From Planctomycetota bacterium (GTDB lineage: Bacteria > Planctomycetota > UBA1135 > GCA-002686595), in contig JAKLKU010000022.1 of NCBI GenBank assembly GCA_023150475.1, forward strand, positions 1 to 64,000: DNA of 64,000 nt. The letters are read 5' to 3'. Positions 8,801 to 18,863 of this stretch are shown in pieces. The stretch's first letter is position 1; every line of letters begins with the position of its first letter. A model generated the notes under the pieces. It was not told the DNA's origin and searched no databases. It saw nothing but the letters and a program-made list of their open reading frames with translations. The position numbers were made by a program, and so were the translations under genes.

Positions 8801-9760
8801 TCACTCCCAGATCGTGCGACGACCGTGCTCGTCGTAGGTCACTAGCGCGCCGTCGACCATGCGGTACGCGAGCGTCTGCGCCGACCCGTCCGCGCAGAGC
8901 AGCGTCAACGTCTCGTCATCCGCTTGCCACGTGCCGTACGTTGCATCGCCGTCGCTCGACGCGCCGACCGAAGCGTCTCCGCCAGCGGCCGTCGAGCCCT
9001 TGACGAACGTGCCGTCGGCGAGGAGTTGCATGCTCCACTCGACGGCCATGCTGAAGTCGGCGAGCGAGTTCGTGTAGCTCTCGCCGTGAGACCACGAGCC
9101 GACGAGGCGCGGATCGCGTCGCGGCGCTGCGTACTCGAACGACTCGAACACGGCGCGCGCGATCGAAGCTCTTGCTTCGATCACGTCGCGCAAGCCGATG
9201 CCGACGAGACACTGCGCGAGACCGTCCTCGACGCGGACGTACGCGTGCGCCGCGAGCTCGCCGTCCGGTCCGGACGAGCGATAACGGAAGAGGAGCCCGG
9301 GCTCGAGCTCCTGCACCGCGCCGTCGTGCTCGAACGAGTGTCCGGCTCCGAAGAGGATCGTCGCGAGCTCGCCCGCATCGTCGGCGCGCACGGCTTGGTC
9401 ACGAGCGACGCCGAGGACCAGGTAGAGCTCGTTCGCGCCGCGCGCATCTCGTGGCGCGTCGTTCGGGATCAGCACGCCGCCGCTTCGAGGATCGAGCTGC
9501 CAATCGCTCGGGTAGCGATACGAGATGCCGGTCGCGTGCGAGCCTTGCGATTCGAGCTCGACACGCTCGTCCGACGTCGCGCCGGCGACGGCGAACTCCG
9601 CCGCGGCGTCCGACGAACAGGCGCTCGTCACGACGAGCAGCAGGGCGGCGAACGCGCCGCAGACGACGCAGGCGTTGGAGCGAACGGAGGCGCCCGAGAC
9701 AACCGAGCCGGCGGAGTCAACGGGAGGGACGGAAGGACGCAGGCGCTTGGAGTAGGGCAT
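8801..9760 (-). CDS. putative lipoprotein of unknown function
   Basis: 319 aa. About 30 polar residues precede a hydrophobic stretch ending in a lipobox-like LLLVVTSAC, so the true start may lie downstream of the first ATG. A middle region, SYRYPSDWQLDP through YLVLGVARD, resembles PsbP-like or DUF-type domains that begin with a YPxxW motif. The C-terminal part (LVGSWSHGES ... GTWQADDETLTL ... YDEHGRRTIW) looks like a small beta-barrel of the lipocalin/calycin kind used to report fit to a template. It is divergently transcribed from the large repeat protein at 9989, sharing a 228-base intergenic region. Confidence 0.7.
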   Translation of the reverse strand: MPYSKRLRPSVPPVDSAGSVVSGASVRSNACVVCGAFAALLLVVTSACSSDAAAEFAVAGATSDERVELESQGSHATGISYRYPSDWQLDPRSGGVLIPNDAPRDARGANELYLVLGVARDQAVRADDAGELATILFGAGHSFEHDGAVQELEPGLLFRYRSSGPDGELAAHAYVRVEDGLAQCLVGIGLRDVIEARASIARAVFESFEYAAPRRDPRLVGSWSHGESYTNSLADFSMAVEWSMQLLADGTFVKGSTAAGGDASVGASSDGDATYGTWQADDETLTLLCADGSAQTLAYRMVDGALVTYDEHGRRTIWE

Positions 9761-9988
9761 CGGTTTCGGGTGCGAGTGTTCGAGTTCGCACGCGCAGCCC
9801 GCGGCCGCGGACCACCGACTTTTCGCGGAAACCCGTGCACGGTCGCAGGGTCGCGCCGCATCGGTGGGCGGCGCGTTCCGACCGCGCGTGATAGCTTGGC
9901 CCGCGGCGGCGTCTTCAGGAACGCCGTCGACCGGCCGGCGCGGGCGCGTCGTCCGCTCCGTGCTCGAACCTCACTTCAGGAGAACTTC

Positions 9989-12900
9989 ATGCAGTCCGTT
10001 TCGACGCTCGCACTGTGGGCTCTCGCGGCGACACCGGCGCTCGCCGGCGAGTCCGAAGCTCGCTTCGAGATCTCCGGCCGCGCGTTCCAGCGCGCCGAAG
10101 CCCAAGCCAACACGTTCATCGCGAGCTCGCAGGAAGCCGTGACGCTCGCGCGCGACGCGGCTGGGCGCACGCTCGTCGTTTGGCAGAGCCGCAAGCAGGA
10201 AGACGGCAACTACGGCCTCTATGCCCAGCGCTTCGCGGCCGACGGCACGAAGCTCGGCGCGGAGACGCACGTCAACCAGTACACCAAGTTCGCGCAGACG
10301 CGGCCGGCGGTCGCGCTCGACGCGAGCGGCGCCGCGTGGATCGCGTGGGAATCCGACGGACAAGACGGTTCGTTCGGCACGATCGTCGCGCGGCGCTTCG
10401 ACGCGGAGCTCGACACCGCGACCAACGAAGTGATCGTCAACGACGCGCTGATCGGCCACCAGACCGACGTCGCGCTCGCGTGCGATGCCGCGGGCAACGC
10501 CGTGATCGCGTGGGCGGGTCCGAACGAGCACAAGACCCGTTCGATCTTCGTGCGCCGCTTCGGTCCGGACGGGCAACCGCTCGGTGCGTCGGTCTGCGTC
10601 GGAGCGCAACAGGCGACGGTCGACTCGCTGCCGTCGGTCGCGATCGATCCGCTCGGCGGCTTCGTGATCGCCTGGGGCCGCGCGGACGCGGCAGGCAAGC
10701 CGTTGAGCATCGTCGCGCGCGCATTCGACGCCGCCGGAGCGCCGCGCGGCGACGCGTTCGTCGTCAGCGCCGCCGACGGTCGCATGCCGATCGAAGCGGT
10801 CGCCGACGTCAACGCCCGCGGCGAACTCGTGGTCGGCTGGCTCAACTCGTTCGGTGACGGCGACCACGTGCCGACCGTGCGGCGCTTCACGCGCGACGAG
10901 ACGGGTTTCGTCGCCGGAGCGATCCGCGAGTACCCGAGCGGCAAGGGCGGCTACACGAGCGGCCTCGACCTCTCGCTCGCCGACGACTCGAGCTTCGCGC
11001 TCGTGTGGGCTGCCGTGCAAGGCGAGGACAAGAAGGGCGACCTCTGGGCGCGCGTGATCGGCGCCGACGACGTCGCAGGTGAAGCGTTCCGCGCGTCGCT
11101 CGCGACCGAAGGACGCCAGAAGATCCGCGCCGGCGGCTCGTCGCGGCGCATCGTCTACGAGAACGACGGCAGCATCACCACGGCCTGGCAGGGTGACGCC
11201 GGTTTCGGCGACGACTTCGCCGCGTGCGTCAGCTTCTTCGCGCCGGCCGAGCCCGCCGAAGGCTCCACGCGCGTCGCACTCGCCGAGCTGCCCGCGTCGC
11301 CGCGGTTCGTCGCGGACGAACAGGGTGCCGCGCCTTCGCACGAGCCGCCGATCTACGACCCGGACGGCGCGAAGACCATCGCCGACCTGATGGACTTCAA
11401 GAGCACCGCGGGCCCCGACTTCGGCTTCACCGGCATCGTGCAGACGTCGCTGACGCCGCCCGATCCTCACGGCGCGATCGGTCCGAACCACTACGTCCAA
11501 GTCGTCAACGACTCGATCGCCTTCTACACGAAGGGCGGCACGCAGACGTTCCTGCAGACCTACAAGGGTCCGGGGGGCTTCATGGCGCCGCTCGCGACGG
11601 CGAGTGACTTCCCGTTCGACGCGGAAGTGATCTTCGATCCGTACTCGCAGCGGTTCATCTTCATGACCAACGTGCGCGTCGGCGCGAACGCCAAGTTCGA
11701 CCTCGCCGTCTCCGACGACGCGGACCCGAATGGCACCTGGTTCAAGTACCGCTTCGACGTCACGGCGGCAGCCGGCAACGACGGCGGCATCGACTCGCCG
11801 AACATCGGCGTCGACCAGAACGTCATCTATCTCTCCGCCGACTTCTTCACTGGCGGCACGAAGTTCCTGCTCTTCAACGTCGAGAAGGCGCCGTGTTTGA
11901 CGGGCGGCACCCCGATCACGAAGAGCCTGTTGATCAACGGCACGCAGTCCTACGGCGCGCCGGTGATGTACGACAGCACGGCGCCGGCGTTCTACTACCT
12001 CGAGAACCTCGAGCTCGCGTCGAACAACGCGATCAAGATCCACGCGATCCGCAACCCGTTGACGACGCCGACCGACACGATCTTCACGCTGACGGTTCCG
12101 ACCTACACGCCGCCGGAGGATCCGCCGCAACTCGGCACGTCGATCCGCCCCGAAGCGTTCGAATCGCGCTTCTGGAGCTGCACGTACCGCGCGGGCAAGC
12201 TCTGGGGCGCGGCGCACTGCAACAACCCCGTGCGCGCGCGCTGGTACGAGATCGACGTCGGCAACTGGCCGGTCAGTGGCACGCCGACGCTCGTGCAGTC
12301 GGGAGACATCATCCCGGCCGCGAACGTGCGCACGTCGTTCGTTTCGATCGGCGTGGACGCGCAGAACAACGCGGCCTGCGTGTACGCGCGTTCGAGCCCC
12401 AGCGAATTCTTCTCGATGGCTCGCTCGTTCCGTTTGAACGGCGATGCCGCGGGCACGATGACGCCGGCAGTGACGATGAAGACGTCGACCGGCGCGGACA
12501 CCTCCGGCCGGTGGGGCGACTACTCGGCGTGCACGCCGGACCCCGTCGTACCGAAGGTCTGGTGGGGCACCCACGAGTACCGAGCCGGCATCTGGTCGAC
12601 GTGGATCGGCATGTTCGGTCCGTGCGAAGTGCCGACGACGTACTGCACGGCCAAGGTCAACTCCGCGGGCCTGACGCCGCAGATCGGCTCGCAGAACGAA
12701 CCGTCGTTCGCGACGAACACGTTCGATCTGACGATGACCAACGGCCTCGCCGGCAAGTCGGTGATCGCCTTCTGGGGCACCGGTCAGCAAGCGGCGCCGT
12801 TCTTCGGTGGCACGCTCTGCGTCACGCTCCCGATCGTGCGCAGCTCGGTCGCGAACTTCGACGGCACCGGCTCGATCGCGATCAACCGGCCGATCGACAT

Positions 12901-13012
12901 CGACGAAGTGGGCATCGAGCAGTACGCACAGTTCTGGTACCGCGACCCCGCGCACCCGGACGGCACCGGCGTGGGCCTCTCGAACGCGTTGGCGTTCCGG
13001 CCCTGCCCGTGA
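9989..13012 (+). CDS. large secreted repeat protein with shared planctomycete C-terminal domain
   Basis: 1007 aa from ATG 9989, with AGGAG 7 bases upstream and a signal peptide ending in TPALAG. Residues 30-450 hold repeats of the form DAAGRxLVVWxSxxQDGxxxxxxARRF with G-x-P-L-G turns, which look like propeller blades. The middle domain begins PPDPHGAIGPNHYVQVVN. The final ~125 residues start at YCTAKVNSAGLTP and contain PFFGGTLCVTLP and QFWYRDPAHPDGTGVGLSNA. That C-terminal module recurs in the proteases at 18864 and 37603. A strong terminator follows the gene. Function unknown; probably surface-exposed or exported. Confidence 0.9.
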   Translation: MQSVSTLALWALAATPALAGESEARFEISGRAFQRAEAQANTFIASSQEAVTLARDAAGRTLVVWQSRKQEDGNYGLYAQRFAADGTKLGAETHVNQYTKFAQTRPAVALDASGAAWIAWESDGQDGSFGTIVARRFDAELDTATNEVIVNDALIGHQTDVALACDAAGNAVIAWAGPNEHKTRSIFVRRFGPDGQPLGASVCVGAQQATVDSLPSVAIDPLGGFVIAWGRADAAGKPLSIVARAFDAAGAPRGDAFVVSAADGRMPIEAVADVNARGELVVGWLNSFGDGDHVPTVRRFTRDETGFVAGAIREYPSGKGGYTSGLDLSLADDSSFALVWAAVQGEDKKGDLWARVIGADDVAGEAFRASLATEGRQKIRAGGSSRRIVYENDGSITTAWQGDAGFGDDFAACVSFFAPAEPAEGSTRVALAELPASPRFVADEQGAAPSHEPPIYDPDGAKTIADLMDFKSTAGPDFGFTGIVQTSLTPPDPHGAIGPNHYVQVVNDSIAFYTKGGTQTFLQTYKGPGGFMAPLATASDFPFDAEVIFDPYSQRFIFMTNVRVGANAKFDLAVSDDADPNGTWFKYRFDVTAAAGNDGGIDSPNIGVDQNVIYLSADFFTGGTKFLLFNVEKAPCLTGGTPITKSLLINGTQSYGAPVMYDSTAPAFYYLENLELASNNAIKIHAIRNPLTTPTDTIFTLTVPTYTPPEDPPQLGTSIRPEAFESRFWSCTYRAGKLWGAAHCNNPVRARWYEIDVGNWPVSGTPTLVQSGDIIPAANVRTSFVSIGVDAQNNAACVYARSSPSEFFSMARSFRLNGDAAGTMTPAVTMKTSTGADTSGRWGDYSACTPDPVVPKVWWGTHEYRAGIWSTWIGMFGPCEVPTTYCTAKVNSAGLTPQIGSQNEPSFATNTFDLTMTNGLAGKSVIAFWGTGQQAAPFFGGTLCVTLPIVRSSVANFDGTGSIAINRPIDIDEVGIEQYAQFWYRDPAHPDGTGVGLSNALAFRPCP

Positions 13013-13030
13013 GCTCCTGAGAACCGCGAT

Positions 13031-13074
13031 GCACGCCCCGCTGCGCTCCGTGCGCCGCGGGGCGTGCTCCTTTT
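13031..13074 (+). terminator. rho-independent terminator after the 9989 gene
   Basis: An 11-bp perfect inverted repeat, GCACGCCCCGC at 13031-13041 and GCGGGGCGTGC at 13057-13067, is followed by TCCTTTT. It lies 19 bases past the stop codon. Confidence 0.9.
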
Positions 13075-13117
13075 CGCCGAGCTTCGAAAGCAGGCATCGC
13101 GAACTACGATCTTCGCC

Positions 13118-13723
13118 ATGAAGCTCCTCACGCACGCCTCGATCGTCGCGGCGCTGGCGCTCGTCACGGCCTGCCGCTCCGCGTGGTACCCGTACCGCTT
13201 CGCCCCGGCGCCGCTCGAAGTGTCGCTCGACACGCCGCGGGCGCCCGACGCGAAGGGACGCGCGCTCGTCACCGTGCTCGGCATCCGCCGCGAGGACCTC
13301 GACGTCGGTCGGCCGGATCAGGTCGAGATCCGCATGCGCATCGAGAACTCCGGCGCGCGCAAACTGACCATCCATCGCGACAGTTTCCGGTTGGTCACCG
13401 CGACGATGGAGGATCTCGGCGAGCCCTTCGTCGTCGGCCTCGAACGCGACGACCTCGCGACCGGCGACAGCGCGGTCTTCGACGTGCAGTTCGCGCTGAC
13501 GTCGGGCAAGAAGCCGAACGAGCTCGGGATCGACGGCCTCAACCTGAAGTTCGAGGTGGACTTCGAAGGCGAGCTCGTCGGCACCGGCATCACGTTCGAA
13601 CGTCGCAACGAGCCGTATCCGTACTACTGGCACGATCCGTTCCACGGACCGTTTTACGACTCGTACGGGCCGTGGTGCGTCCACACGCACGTCGGCATCG
13701 TCGGCCACGCGCGCGACGACTGA
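13118..13723 (+). CDS. putative lipoprotein of unknown function
   Basis: 201 aa from ATG 13118. The N-terminus MKLLTHASIVAALALVTAC is a lipoprotein signal with the lipidated Cys near residue 19. The mature part is beta-rich with no recognised motif; a segment such as IRMRIENSGARKLTIHR suggests an immunoglobulin-like fold. The tail is rich in Tyr, Trp and His (EPYPYYWHDPFHGPFYDSY), as in some cell-envelope lipoproteins. It ends 9 bases before the convergent GH2 gene. Confidence 0.75.
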   Translation: MKLLTHASIVAALALVTACRSAWYPYRFAPAPLEVSLDTPRAPDAKGRALVTVLGIRREDLDVGRPDQVEIRMRIENSGARKLTIHRDSFRLVTATMEDLGEPFVVGLERDDLATGDSAVFDVQFALTSGKKPNELGIDGLNLKFEVDFEGELVGTGITFERRNEPYPYYWHDPFHGPFYDSYGPWCVHTHVGIVGHARDD

Positions 13724-13732
13724 GCACGAGCA

Positions 13733-15946
13733 CTACTTCGGCCAGGGCCACGCGACCAAACCGACGTCGAAGTACTGGCCGCCGCCAGTCTGCTTGCAGT
13801 GCGCGGCGAACAGGTTGGTTCCCGGCTTCAACGCCGCACGCGCGGCAGGGGACAAGGGCACTTCCTCGTAGCTCGTCGTGTAGCCCGGAAGCTCTGCCGC
13901 GAGCACGCCGTTGATCCAGATCTCGCAGTCCTCGTCGTGGTGGACCGAGAGCAACACGTCTTCGGGCGCGGTCGTCGGTTGATACTGGAACTCGCGGCGC
14001 AACCAGATCTCCGAGCTCGTCCACTCCGTGCGCACCCACGCGCCGGGCGTGTCGCGCGTGCCGAATCCCGCGAGGCCCTTCTCGAACCGCGAGTCGTCGA
14101 AACCTGGGCGTTCCCACCCTTCGCCGGGCGCGGCGAGCGAGTAGTGCCACGTGAGCTCCTCACGCCGACCGTCGCCGACCAACACCCGCAACGCGGGATG
14201 CGGACCGCGGTTCGCGCGTGCGAAGAGCGCGGGGTCGGCCTTGAACACTCGGTCGTACGTCATCAGCCCGTTGATCTCGCCTTCGACGTCGGTGAGCTGC
14301 GTGTAGACGACCGCCGCGAGCCCGCCGGTCTTCGAGAACTCGTGGCAACGACGCAGCATCGACGTGTAGCTCGTGACGAGCATCTCGGCGCTTCGATCCT
14401 CGCGGTAACCCCACGAGTCCGCTTGCCAGAGGTGGTCCTTCACGCGCAACGCGATGCCGCCGAACTCGCCGAGCACCGAAGCGAACGGCGCAGGCACGAG
14501 CTGCGTGGTCGGCGCGGGATAGTGGTGGTAGTCGACCACGTCGCCGACACCCGCGTGCGTCCAGCCGGACGCGTCGGTGATCGGGCGCGTCGAATCGAGC
14601 CTCCGCACGAGGTCGACGTAACGAGCCGTGTCGTGCTGGCCCCAACCTTCGTTGAAGACGATCCAGTGCACGACGCTCGGGTGGAACTCGCGTTCGCGCA
14701 CGAGTTCGACGAGCTCGCGCTCGAATGCGGCGGGGTCGGGGTCGCCCGGGGCGCGTGGGCTCGGCATGTCCTGCCAGACGAGCAACCCGAGGCGATCGCA
14801 GTGCCAGTACCAACGTTCGGGCTCGACCTTGACGTGTTTGCGCGCGAAGTCGAAGCCGAGCGCCTTCAGCGCTTCGACGTCCGCGGCGAGCGCCGCGTCG
14901 GTCGGCGCCGTGTAGAGCCCGTCGGGCCACCAACCTTGATCGAGCGCGCCGACCAGGAAACGCGGCCGGCCGTTCAGCTCGAAACGCGGGAACGGTCCGT
15001 CCGCCGCGAGCTCGATCTCGCGCAGCGCGCAGTAGCTCCGCACTTCGTCGAGCACCTTGCCGTCGCGCACGACACGCACGACCAAGTCGTGCAGCACGGG
15101 CGTCTCGGGTGTCCACGGCGCCGCGTCGCCGAGCTCGAGCGTCACTGCGCGCTCCGCCGCCCGCGCGCGCTTGCCGAGCTTCGGCGCTTCGACTTCGAGT
15201 GCGTCTCCCGGTCGCCAGCCCGCGACGTCCGCGGCGAGCTCGAGTTTCGCGTCCGAGCCTTCGCGCGCGAGCGTGGTGCGCGGCACGAGCCGCTCCACGA
15301 ACGTGTCCGCGACCGGTTCGAGCCACACGGTCTGCCAGATGCCGGTGACCGGCGTGTACCAGATCCCGTTCGGTTGCGTGCGTTGTTTGCCGAGCGGTTG
15401 CCCGCCGGCTTGGGTGGGGTCGAAGACGTCGACGACGAGCTCGTGCTCGGTCCCCGTCGGCTCGAGTGCGTCGGTGACGTCGAACGAGAACGCATCGAAA
15501 CCACCGGAGTGTTCGCCCACCGATCGGCCGTCGACGAAGACCCTGGCGCGCCAGTCGACCGCGCCGAAGTTCAGCAGCAGGCGCCGGCCACGCCATTCCG
15601 CCGGCACCGTGAAACTCCGCCGGTAGACGACGCGTTCGGCGTGCACGCCGACGCCCGAGAGTTGCGCTTCGATGGCGAACGGCACGAGCACGCTCCGCGA
15701 GTAGTCGAGCTCGTCGAGCCGACGCGCCTCGTCCGCCGCCGGCAGCGCACAACGCCACGTGCCGTTGAGGTTGGACCAATCCGGTCGCACGAGGCTCGGC
15801 CGCGGGTACTCCGCGAGCGGCGTGCGTCGATCCACTTCGGCGGACCAGCGAGTCGCGAGGCGCGGTTTCGTGGGCGACTCCTGCGCGTGCGCCACACCGA
15901 TCGAAGAGACGAGACCGATACCGAGGAGTGCAATCGTGAGCCGCAT
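13733..15946 (-). CDS. secreted glycoside hydrolase family 2 enzyme
   Basis: 737 aa with signal peptide MRLTIALLGIGLVSSIGVAHAQ. The order of domains is the GH2 one: a sugar-binding jelly roll (VYRRSFTVPAEWRGRRLLLNFG ending in GIWQTVWLEPV), an Ig-like domain, and a TIM barrel (FDFARKHVKVEPERWYWHCD). The acid/base Glu lies in HWIVFNEGWGQ, and the nucleophile is most likely the Glu in SVLGEFGG. The last ~120 residues form another beta domain beginning LTWHYSLAAPGEGW. Likely beta-galactosidase- or beta-glucuronidase-like polysaccharide degradation outside the cytoplasm. Substrate cannot be told from sequence. Confidence 0.92.
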   Translation of the reverse strand: MRLTIALLGIGLVSSIGVAHAQESPTKPRLATRWSAEVDRRTPLAEYPRPSLVRPDWSNLNGTWRCALPAADEARRLDELDYSRSVLVPFAIEAQLSGVGVHAERVVYRRSFTVPAEWRGRRLLLNFGAVDWRARVFVDGRSVGEHSGGFDAFSFDVTDALEPTGTEHELVVDVFDPTQAGGQPLGKQRTQPNGIWYTPVTGIWQTVWLEPVADTFVERLVPRTTLAREGSDAKLELAADVAGWRPGDALEVEAPKLGKRARAAERAVTLELGDAAPWTPETPVLHDLVVRVVRDGKVLDEVRSYCALREIELAADGPFPRFELNGRPRFLVGALDQGWWPDGLYTAPTDAALAADVEALKALGFDFARKHVKVEPERWYWHCDRLGLLVWQDMPSPRAPGDPDPAAFERELVELVREREFHPSVVHWIVFNEGWGQHDTARYVDLVRRLDSTRPITDASGWTHAGVGDVVDYHHYPAPTTQLVPAPFASVLGEFGGIALRVKDHLWQADSWGYREDRSAEMLVTSYTSMLRRCHEFSKTGGLAAVVYTQLTDVEGEINGLMTYDRVFKADPALFARANRGPHPALRVLVGDGRREELTWHYSLAAPGEGWERPGFDDSRFEKGLAGFGTRDTPGAWVRTEWTSSEIWLRREFQYQPTTAPEDVLLSVHHDEDCEIWINGVLAAELPGYTTSYEEVPLSPAARAALKPGTNLFAAHCKQTGGGQYFDVGLVAWPWPK

Positions 15947-16120
15947 CGCCGCTCACGGTATCGACGGCTCTGGTGAGTCGCCATCGAGCTCGACTCCGCA
16001 CTCGAGCGAAGCGTTGCGGCGCGATGTCGTGCGCGCGCGCGCAGTTCGGCGTGCGCCTGCGCGCAGCGCGACTTCAGCGGGAGCTCAGCGGTTCGTTGGG
16101 GGCGCGAGGTTCCGCGCGGA

Positions 16121-16357
16121 TCAGCCGCTCTCGACGACCAGCACCGCGATGAGCGCGAGCCACAACACGACGCCGACCCAACGTTCGAGCAACATCGCGT
16201 GTCCGCGGTAACCCCCGAACGCGATGCCTCCGTCCGCAACGTCCCCCGCAGCGACGGCTTCGGCGTCGACGGCTGCGGTCGCACGCGGCTGCGCCCGTTC
16301 CGAACGGTAGCGGGCGAGCGATTGCATCAGCGGGCGAGAGGTCGAACGGCTTTCCAT
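16121..16357 (-). CDS. possible small membrane protein
   Basis: 78 aa. A polar N-terminal half is followed by one predicted transmembrane helix near the C-terminus (VGVVLWLALIAVLVV). It sits alone between the GH2 gene and a divergent gene at 16486. No family recognised. The open frame could be chance in this G+C range; the clear membrane helix is the only support. Confidence 0.35.
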   Translation of the reverse strand: MESRSTSRPLMQSLARYRSERAQPRATAAVDAEAVAAGDVADGGIAFGGYRGHAMLLERWVGVVLWLALIAVLVVESG

Positions 16358-16485
16358 GGCGTTTGGGAGGGACGGCGGGGACTAGCCGTGACGATCATTC
16401 CTTCCTACGGGCCAATTCGGGAAAAAAGCGTACGCCGCGGCGCGACCCTACAATTCCGTGCGTCCGCGTGAGGACGTTCGCGCCC

Positions 16486-16779
16486 ATGGAAACCCGCCAG
16501 ATCGAAGTGACCTGTCCCTGCTGCCAACAGCGTCTGAGCATCGACGTGCGCACCGAGCGTGTGCTGCGGCACTGGTCGCCCAAAGCGCTCGACGAAGCCG
16601 GCAAGCCGAAGGTCGGCGAGAAGGACTGGGATCAGGCCTTGTCGAAGGTCAAGGACCGAGAGTCGTCCGGCACGACGAAGCTCGACCAGTTCCTCGATTC
16701 CGAACGCGGCAAGGCGCAGCGGCTCGAGGAGAAGTTCCGCGAGGCGCAAAAGAAGTTGGATCGCCCCGAAGGCGAGTGA
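16486..16779 (+). CDS. small protein with CPCC zinc-binding-like motif
   Basis: 97 aa from ATG 16486. The N-terminus runs METRQIEVTCPCCQQRLSID, so a Cys-x-x-Cys-like pair (CPCC) sits in a beta hairpin as in half of a zinc ribbon. The rest is charged and helical (FREAQKKLDRPEGE at the end). Proteins with this N-terminus are small and cytoplasmic; their role is not known to me. A TACAAT hexamer at 16449-16454 could be a -10 element. The gene converges on the coiled-coil gene at 16829. Confidence 0.7.
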   Translation: METRQIEVTCPCCQQRLSIDVRTERVLRHWSPKALDEAGKPKVGEKDWDQALSKVKDRESSGTTKLDQFLDSERGKAQRLEEKFREAQKKLDRPEGE

Positions 16780-16828
16780 CCGCGGACACGGACGGGCGCG
16801 ACGGTCGCGCGCCGTGGACGACGCGGGC

Positions 16829-18631
16829 TCAGCTCTCCGCGACCTTCTCGTTCGTCAGTTCGCTCTCCAGCGTCTCGATCACCGGCTTCAGCTCGGCGAG
16901 CAAGGACTGGGCGACTTCGAATTGGTGAGCTTGCGCAGCCATCGCCGCGCGGAGCTTCTGTGCGTCGGCTTCGGCGCTCGCGAGCTTGGTGGCGGTCTCC
17001 CGCGTCGTGAGTTCACTCGCGGCGACCGCATCCTTGGCGCGTGCGATCTCGAGGTTCAGGAATTCGACGCGGGCCGAAACTTCGGCGAGGCGGCGTTCGC
17101 GGTCTTCGAGTTCGTTCTGCCGCTGCGCGAGCGAACGTTCGTAGCCCGAGCCACGCTCGGTCCACTGCGCGATCGAATCGCGCAACCCGCGGCATTCACC
17201 GTCGAGCGCATCGATCTCCTGCTGCAGTTTGGCGGCGCGTTCTTCCGCGAGGCGTTGCGCCTCCGCGTGGGACGTGCTCGCCACGCCGAGTTCGTTCGCG
17301 AGCGTGTGCACTCGTGCGTCGAGGTTCGCGATTCGAGACTCCGCGGCCGCGAGTTCGTCGCCTTTCGCCGCGAGCGCACGGTCCAGGTCGGCGACGCGGG
17401 TCGAAAGCGCGGCGATCGACTGCTCGCGCTCGTTCGACACGGCTTCGAGCGAATCGCTGCGCAGGCGTAGGTCGTCGCGCTCGCGCGTGCGCTCCGCGAG
17501 CGCTTCCTCGAGGCGTTCGACGTCGTTCGCGAGGTGCGCGCATTGTTGGGTCGCACTTTCGAGGCCCGCGCGCGTCTTCTCGAGCTCGAGGCGCTGGCAT
17601 TCGAGGTTGCGGTCGAGTTCCTCGACGCGCTCCTTCAGGCCGTTGTTCGTGCCGAGCACGAGTTCCAAGTCGCTGCAGGCCTTCGCGAAACGGCCCTCGA
17701 AGTCCGCGATCTCGCCTTGGAGGTGCTGAGCGTGTTCTTGATGCGCCGCGGCGTCCGTCGCGGCGCGTTTCTCGAGCGCTTCGTATTCGCCCCGCCAGCG
17801 TTCGACTTCCTTCTGTGCGTCGCTCGCCTGCTGGAGCACGGGTTCGAGCTTCGCGAGGCGTTCTTCGAGCGCCGCGGCCTCGTGCTCCTTCGCCGACGCG
17901 AGCTCGCGCGCCTTGGTCTGCCATTCGCTGACGACGTCCTTCACGCGGGCGAGCTCCGAGAGCAGCGCGTCCGGCGAGCCGGCGTGTTCGTCGGCGCTCG
18001 GCGCGGGCGCCTGAACGTCGCCGCGAGCTTCGAGTTCCGCGCACTTCTGCTTCCAAGTCGCGAGCTCCTGTTGCGCGCTCGCGAGTTCGTCCTTCGCCTT
18101 GTTCAACGAGTCTTGCAGCGGTTGGAGGCTCGCGATGCGCATCTGCGTCTCCGACAACGAGCGCAATTCGCGTTCGAGCACCACTTCCTGTTCCGCGCGC
18201 GTGTTCTCGAGCTTCTGTTTGAACTCCGCGACCGTCGGCGCGTCCGAACCGTCGGTGACGACTTCGACCGCCTGATCGTCGACCGACTCGAGCCACGAGC
18301 TCGACGCGTCCGCCGCGACCGGTTCGAGCTCGACGTCGTCGCCCGTGTGCGTCGCGAGCGCGGCCTTCAGTTCCTGGATGTGTTGCTTCTGGACCGCGAA
18401 GAGTCCCTTGAACGCCTGCTCGTGGCGATCGAACGAGTCGATCACCGACTTCACTTGGCCTTCGATCTCCTCGTAGGCCTTCATGCGCTCCTGGACACGC
18501 GCCGTCATGTCGCGTTCGTCCTTCTTGCGTTCGTCGCGGTACTTGCGATCGAGCACGATCGCAGCGAGCGCGCAGCCGCAGCACATGAAGAACCCGGCGA
18601 CCAGGAACCACGGAATCGTATTGAAGATCAT
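16829..18631 (-). CDS. membrane-anchored long coiled-coil protein
   Basis: 600 aa from ATG 18631. One N-terminal transmembrane helix (PWFLVAGFFMCCGCALAAIVL, about residues 7-27) is followed by a basic stop-transfer stretch (DRKYRDERKKDER). Almost 500 residues of coiled coil follow, full of L/A at heptad positions and E/R/K/Q elsewhere. A short acidic linker with VELEPVAADASSS interrupts it near residue 100. The body is probably cytoplasmic, as in RmuC- or EzrA-like scaffolds. No nuclease or other catalytic motif is seen. The frame is open further upstream, but that part lacks a hydrophobic start and is Arg-rich. Confidence 0.8.
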   Translation of the reverse strand: MIFNTIPWFLVAGFFMCCGCALAAIVLDRKYRDERKKDERDMTARVQERMKAYEEIEGQVKSVIDSFDRHEQAFKGLFAVQKQHIQELKAALATHTGDDVELEPVAADASSSWLESVDDQAVEVVTDGSDAPTVAEFKQKLENTRAEQEVVLERELRSLSETQMRIASLQPLQDSLNKAKDELASAQQELATWKQKCAELEARGDVQAPAPSADEHAGSPDALLSELARVKDVVSEWQTKARELASAKEHEAAALEERLAKLEPVLQQASDAQKEVERWRGEYEALEKRAATDAAAHQEHAQHLQGEIADFEGRFAKACSDLELVLGTNNGLKERVEELDRNLECQRLELEKTRAGLESATQQCAHLANDVERLEEALAERTRERDDLRLRSDSLEAVSNEREQSIAALSTRVADLDRALAAKGDELAAAESRIANLDARVHTLANELGVASTSHAEAQRLAEERAAKLQQEIDALDGECRGLRDSIAQWTERGSGYERSLAQRQNELEDRERRLAEVSARVEFLNLEIARAKDAVAASELTTRETATKLASAEADAQKLRAAMAAQAHQFEVAQSLLAELKPVIETLESELTNEKVAES

Positions 18632-18802
18632 GAGCGTGTACGGCGCAGACGGACTCGGAGCACGGCGGCAGTCGGGACGACTCCCGCGAGTGTTCCGGGA
18701 TCGGTCCGAGCGGCTGGAGTCCCGTAGCGGCGAAGCGTCGGTTCCATGACTCGGGCCTCGCGCCGGAACGTTTTTCCGACCTACGGCGGGCCCGGACACG
18801 CG

Positions 18803-18839
18803 ATCGGCCGCGCCCGCCGAGCGGCGGCACGCGGCCGAT
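18803..18839 (-). terminator. hairpin downstream of the metzincin gene
   Basis: A perfect 10-bp inverted repeat (ATCGGCCGCG at 18803-18812, CGCGGCCGAT at 18830-18839) lies 25 bases past the stop of the minus-strand protease gene. There is no T-run directly after it, so it could be a weak or factor-assisted terminator. Confidence 0.45.
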
Positions 18840-18863
18840 GACGCGCGAGCGCGACGACGAACG

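Noticed and set aside
9971..13708. A 1245-codon open frame on the minus strand opposite the large repeat protein
   Set aside because: Its translation is Arg/Val/Asp-rich without any domain. It is the antisense shadow expected from high G+C third positions in the plus-strand gene, which has a signal peptide, ribosome-binding site and known-type repeats.
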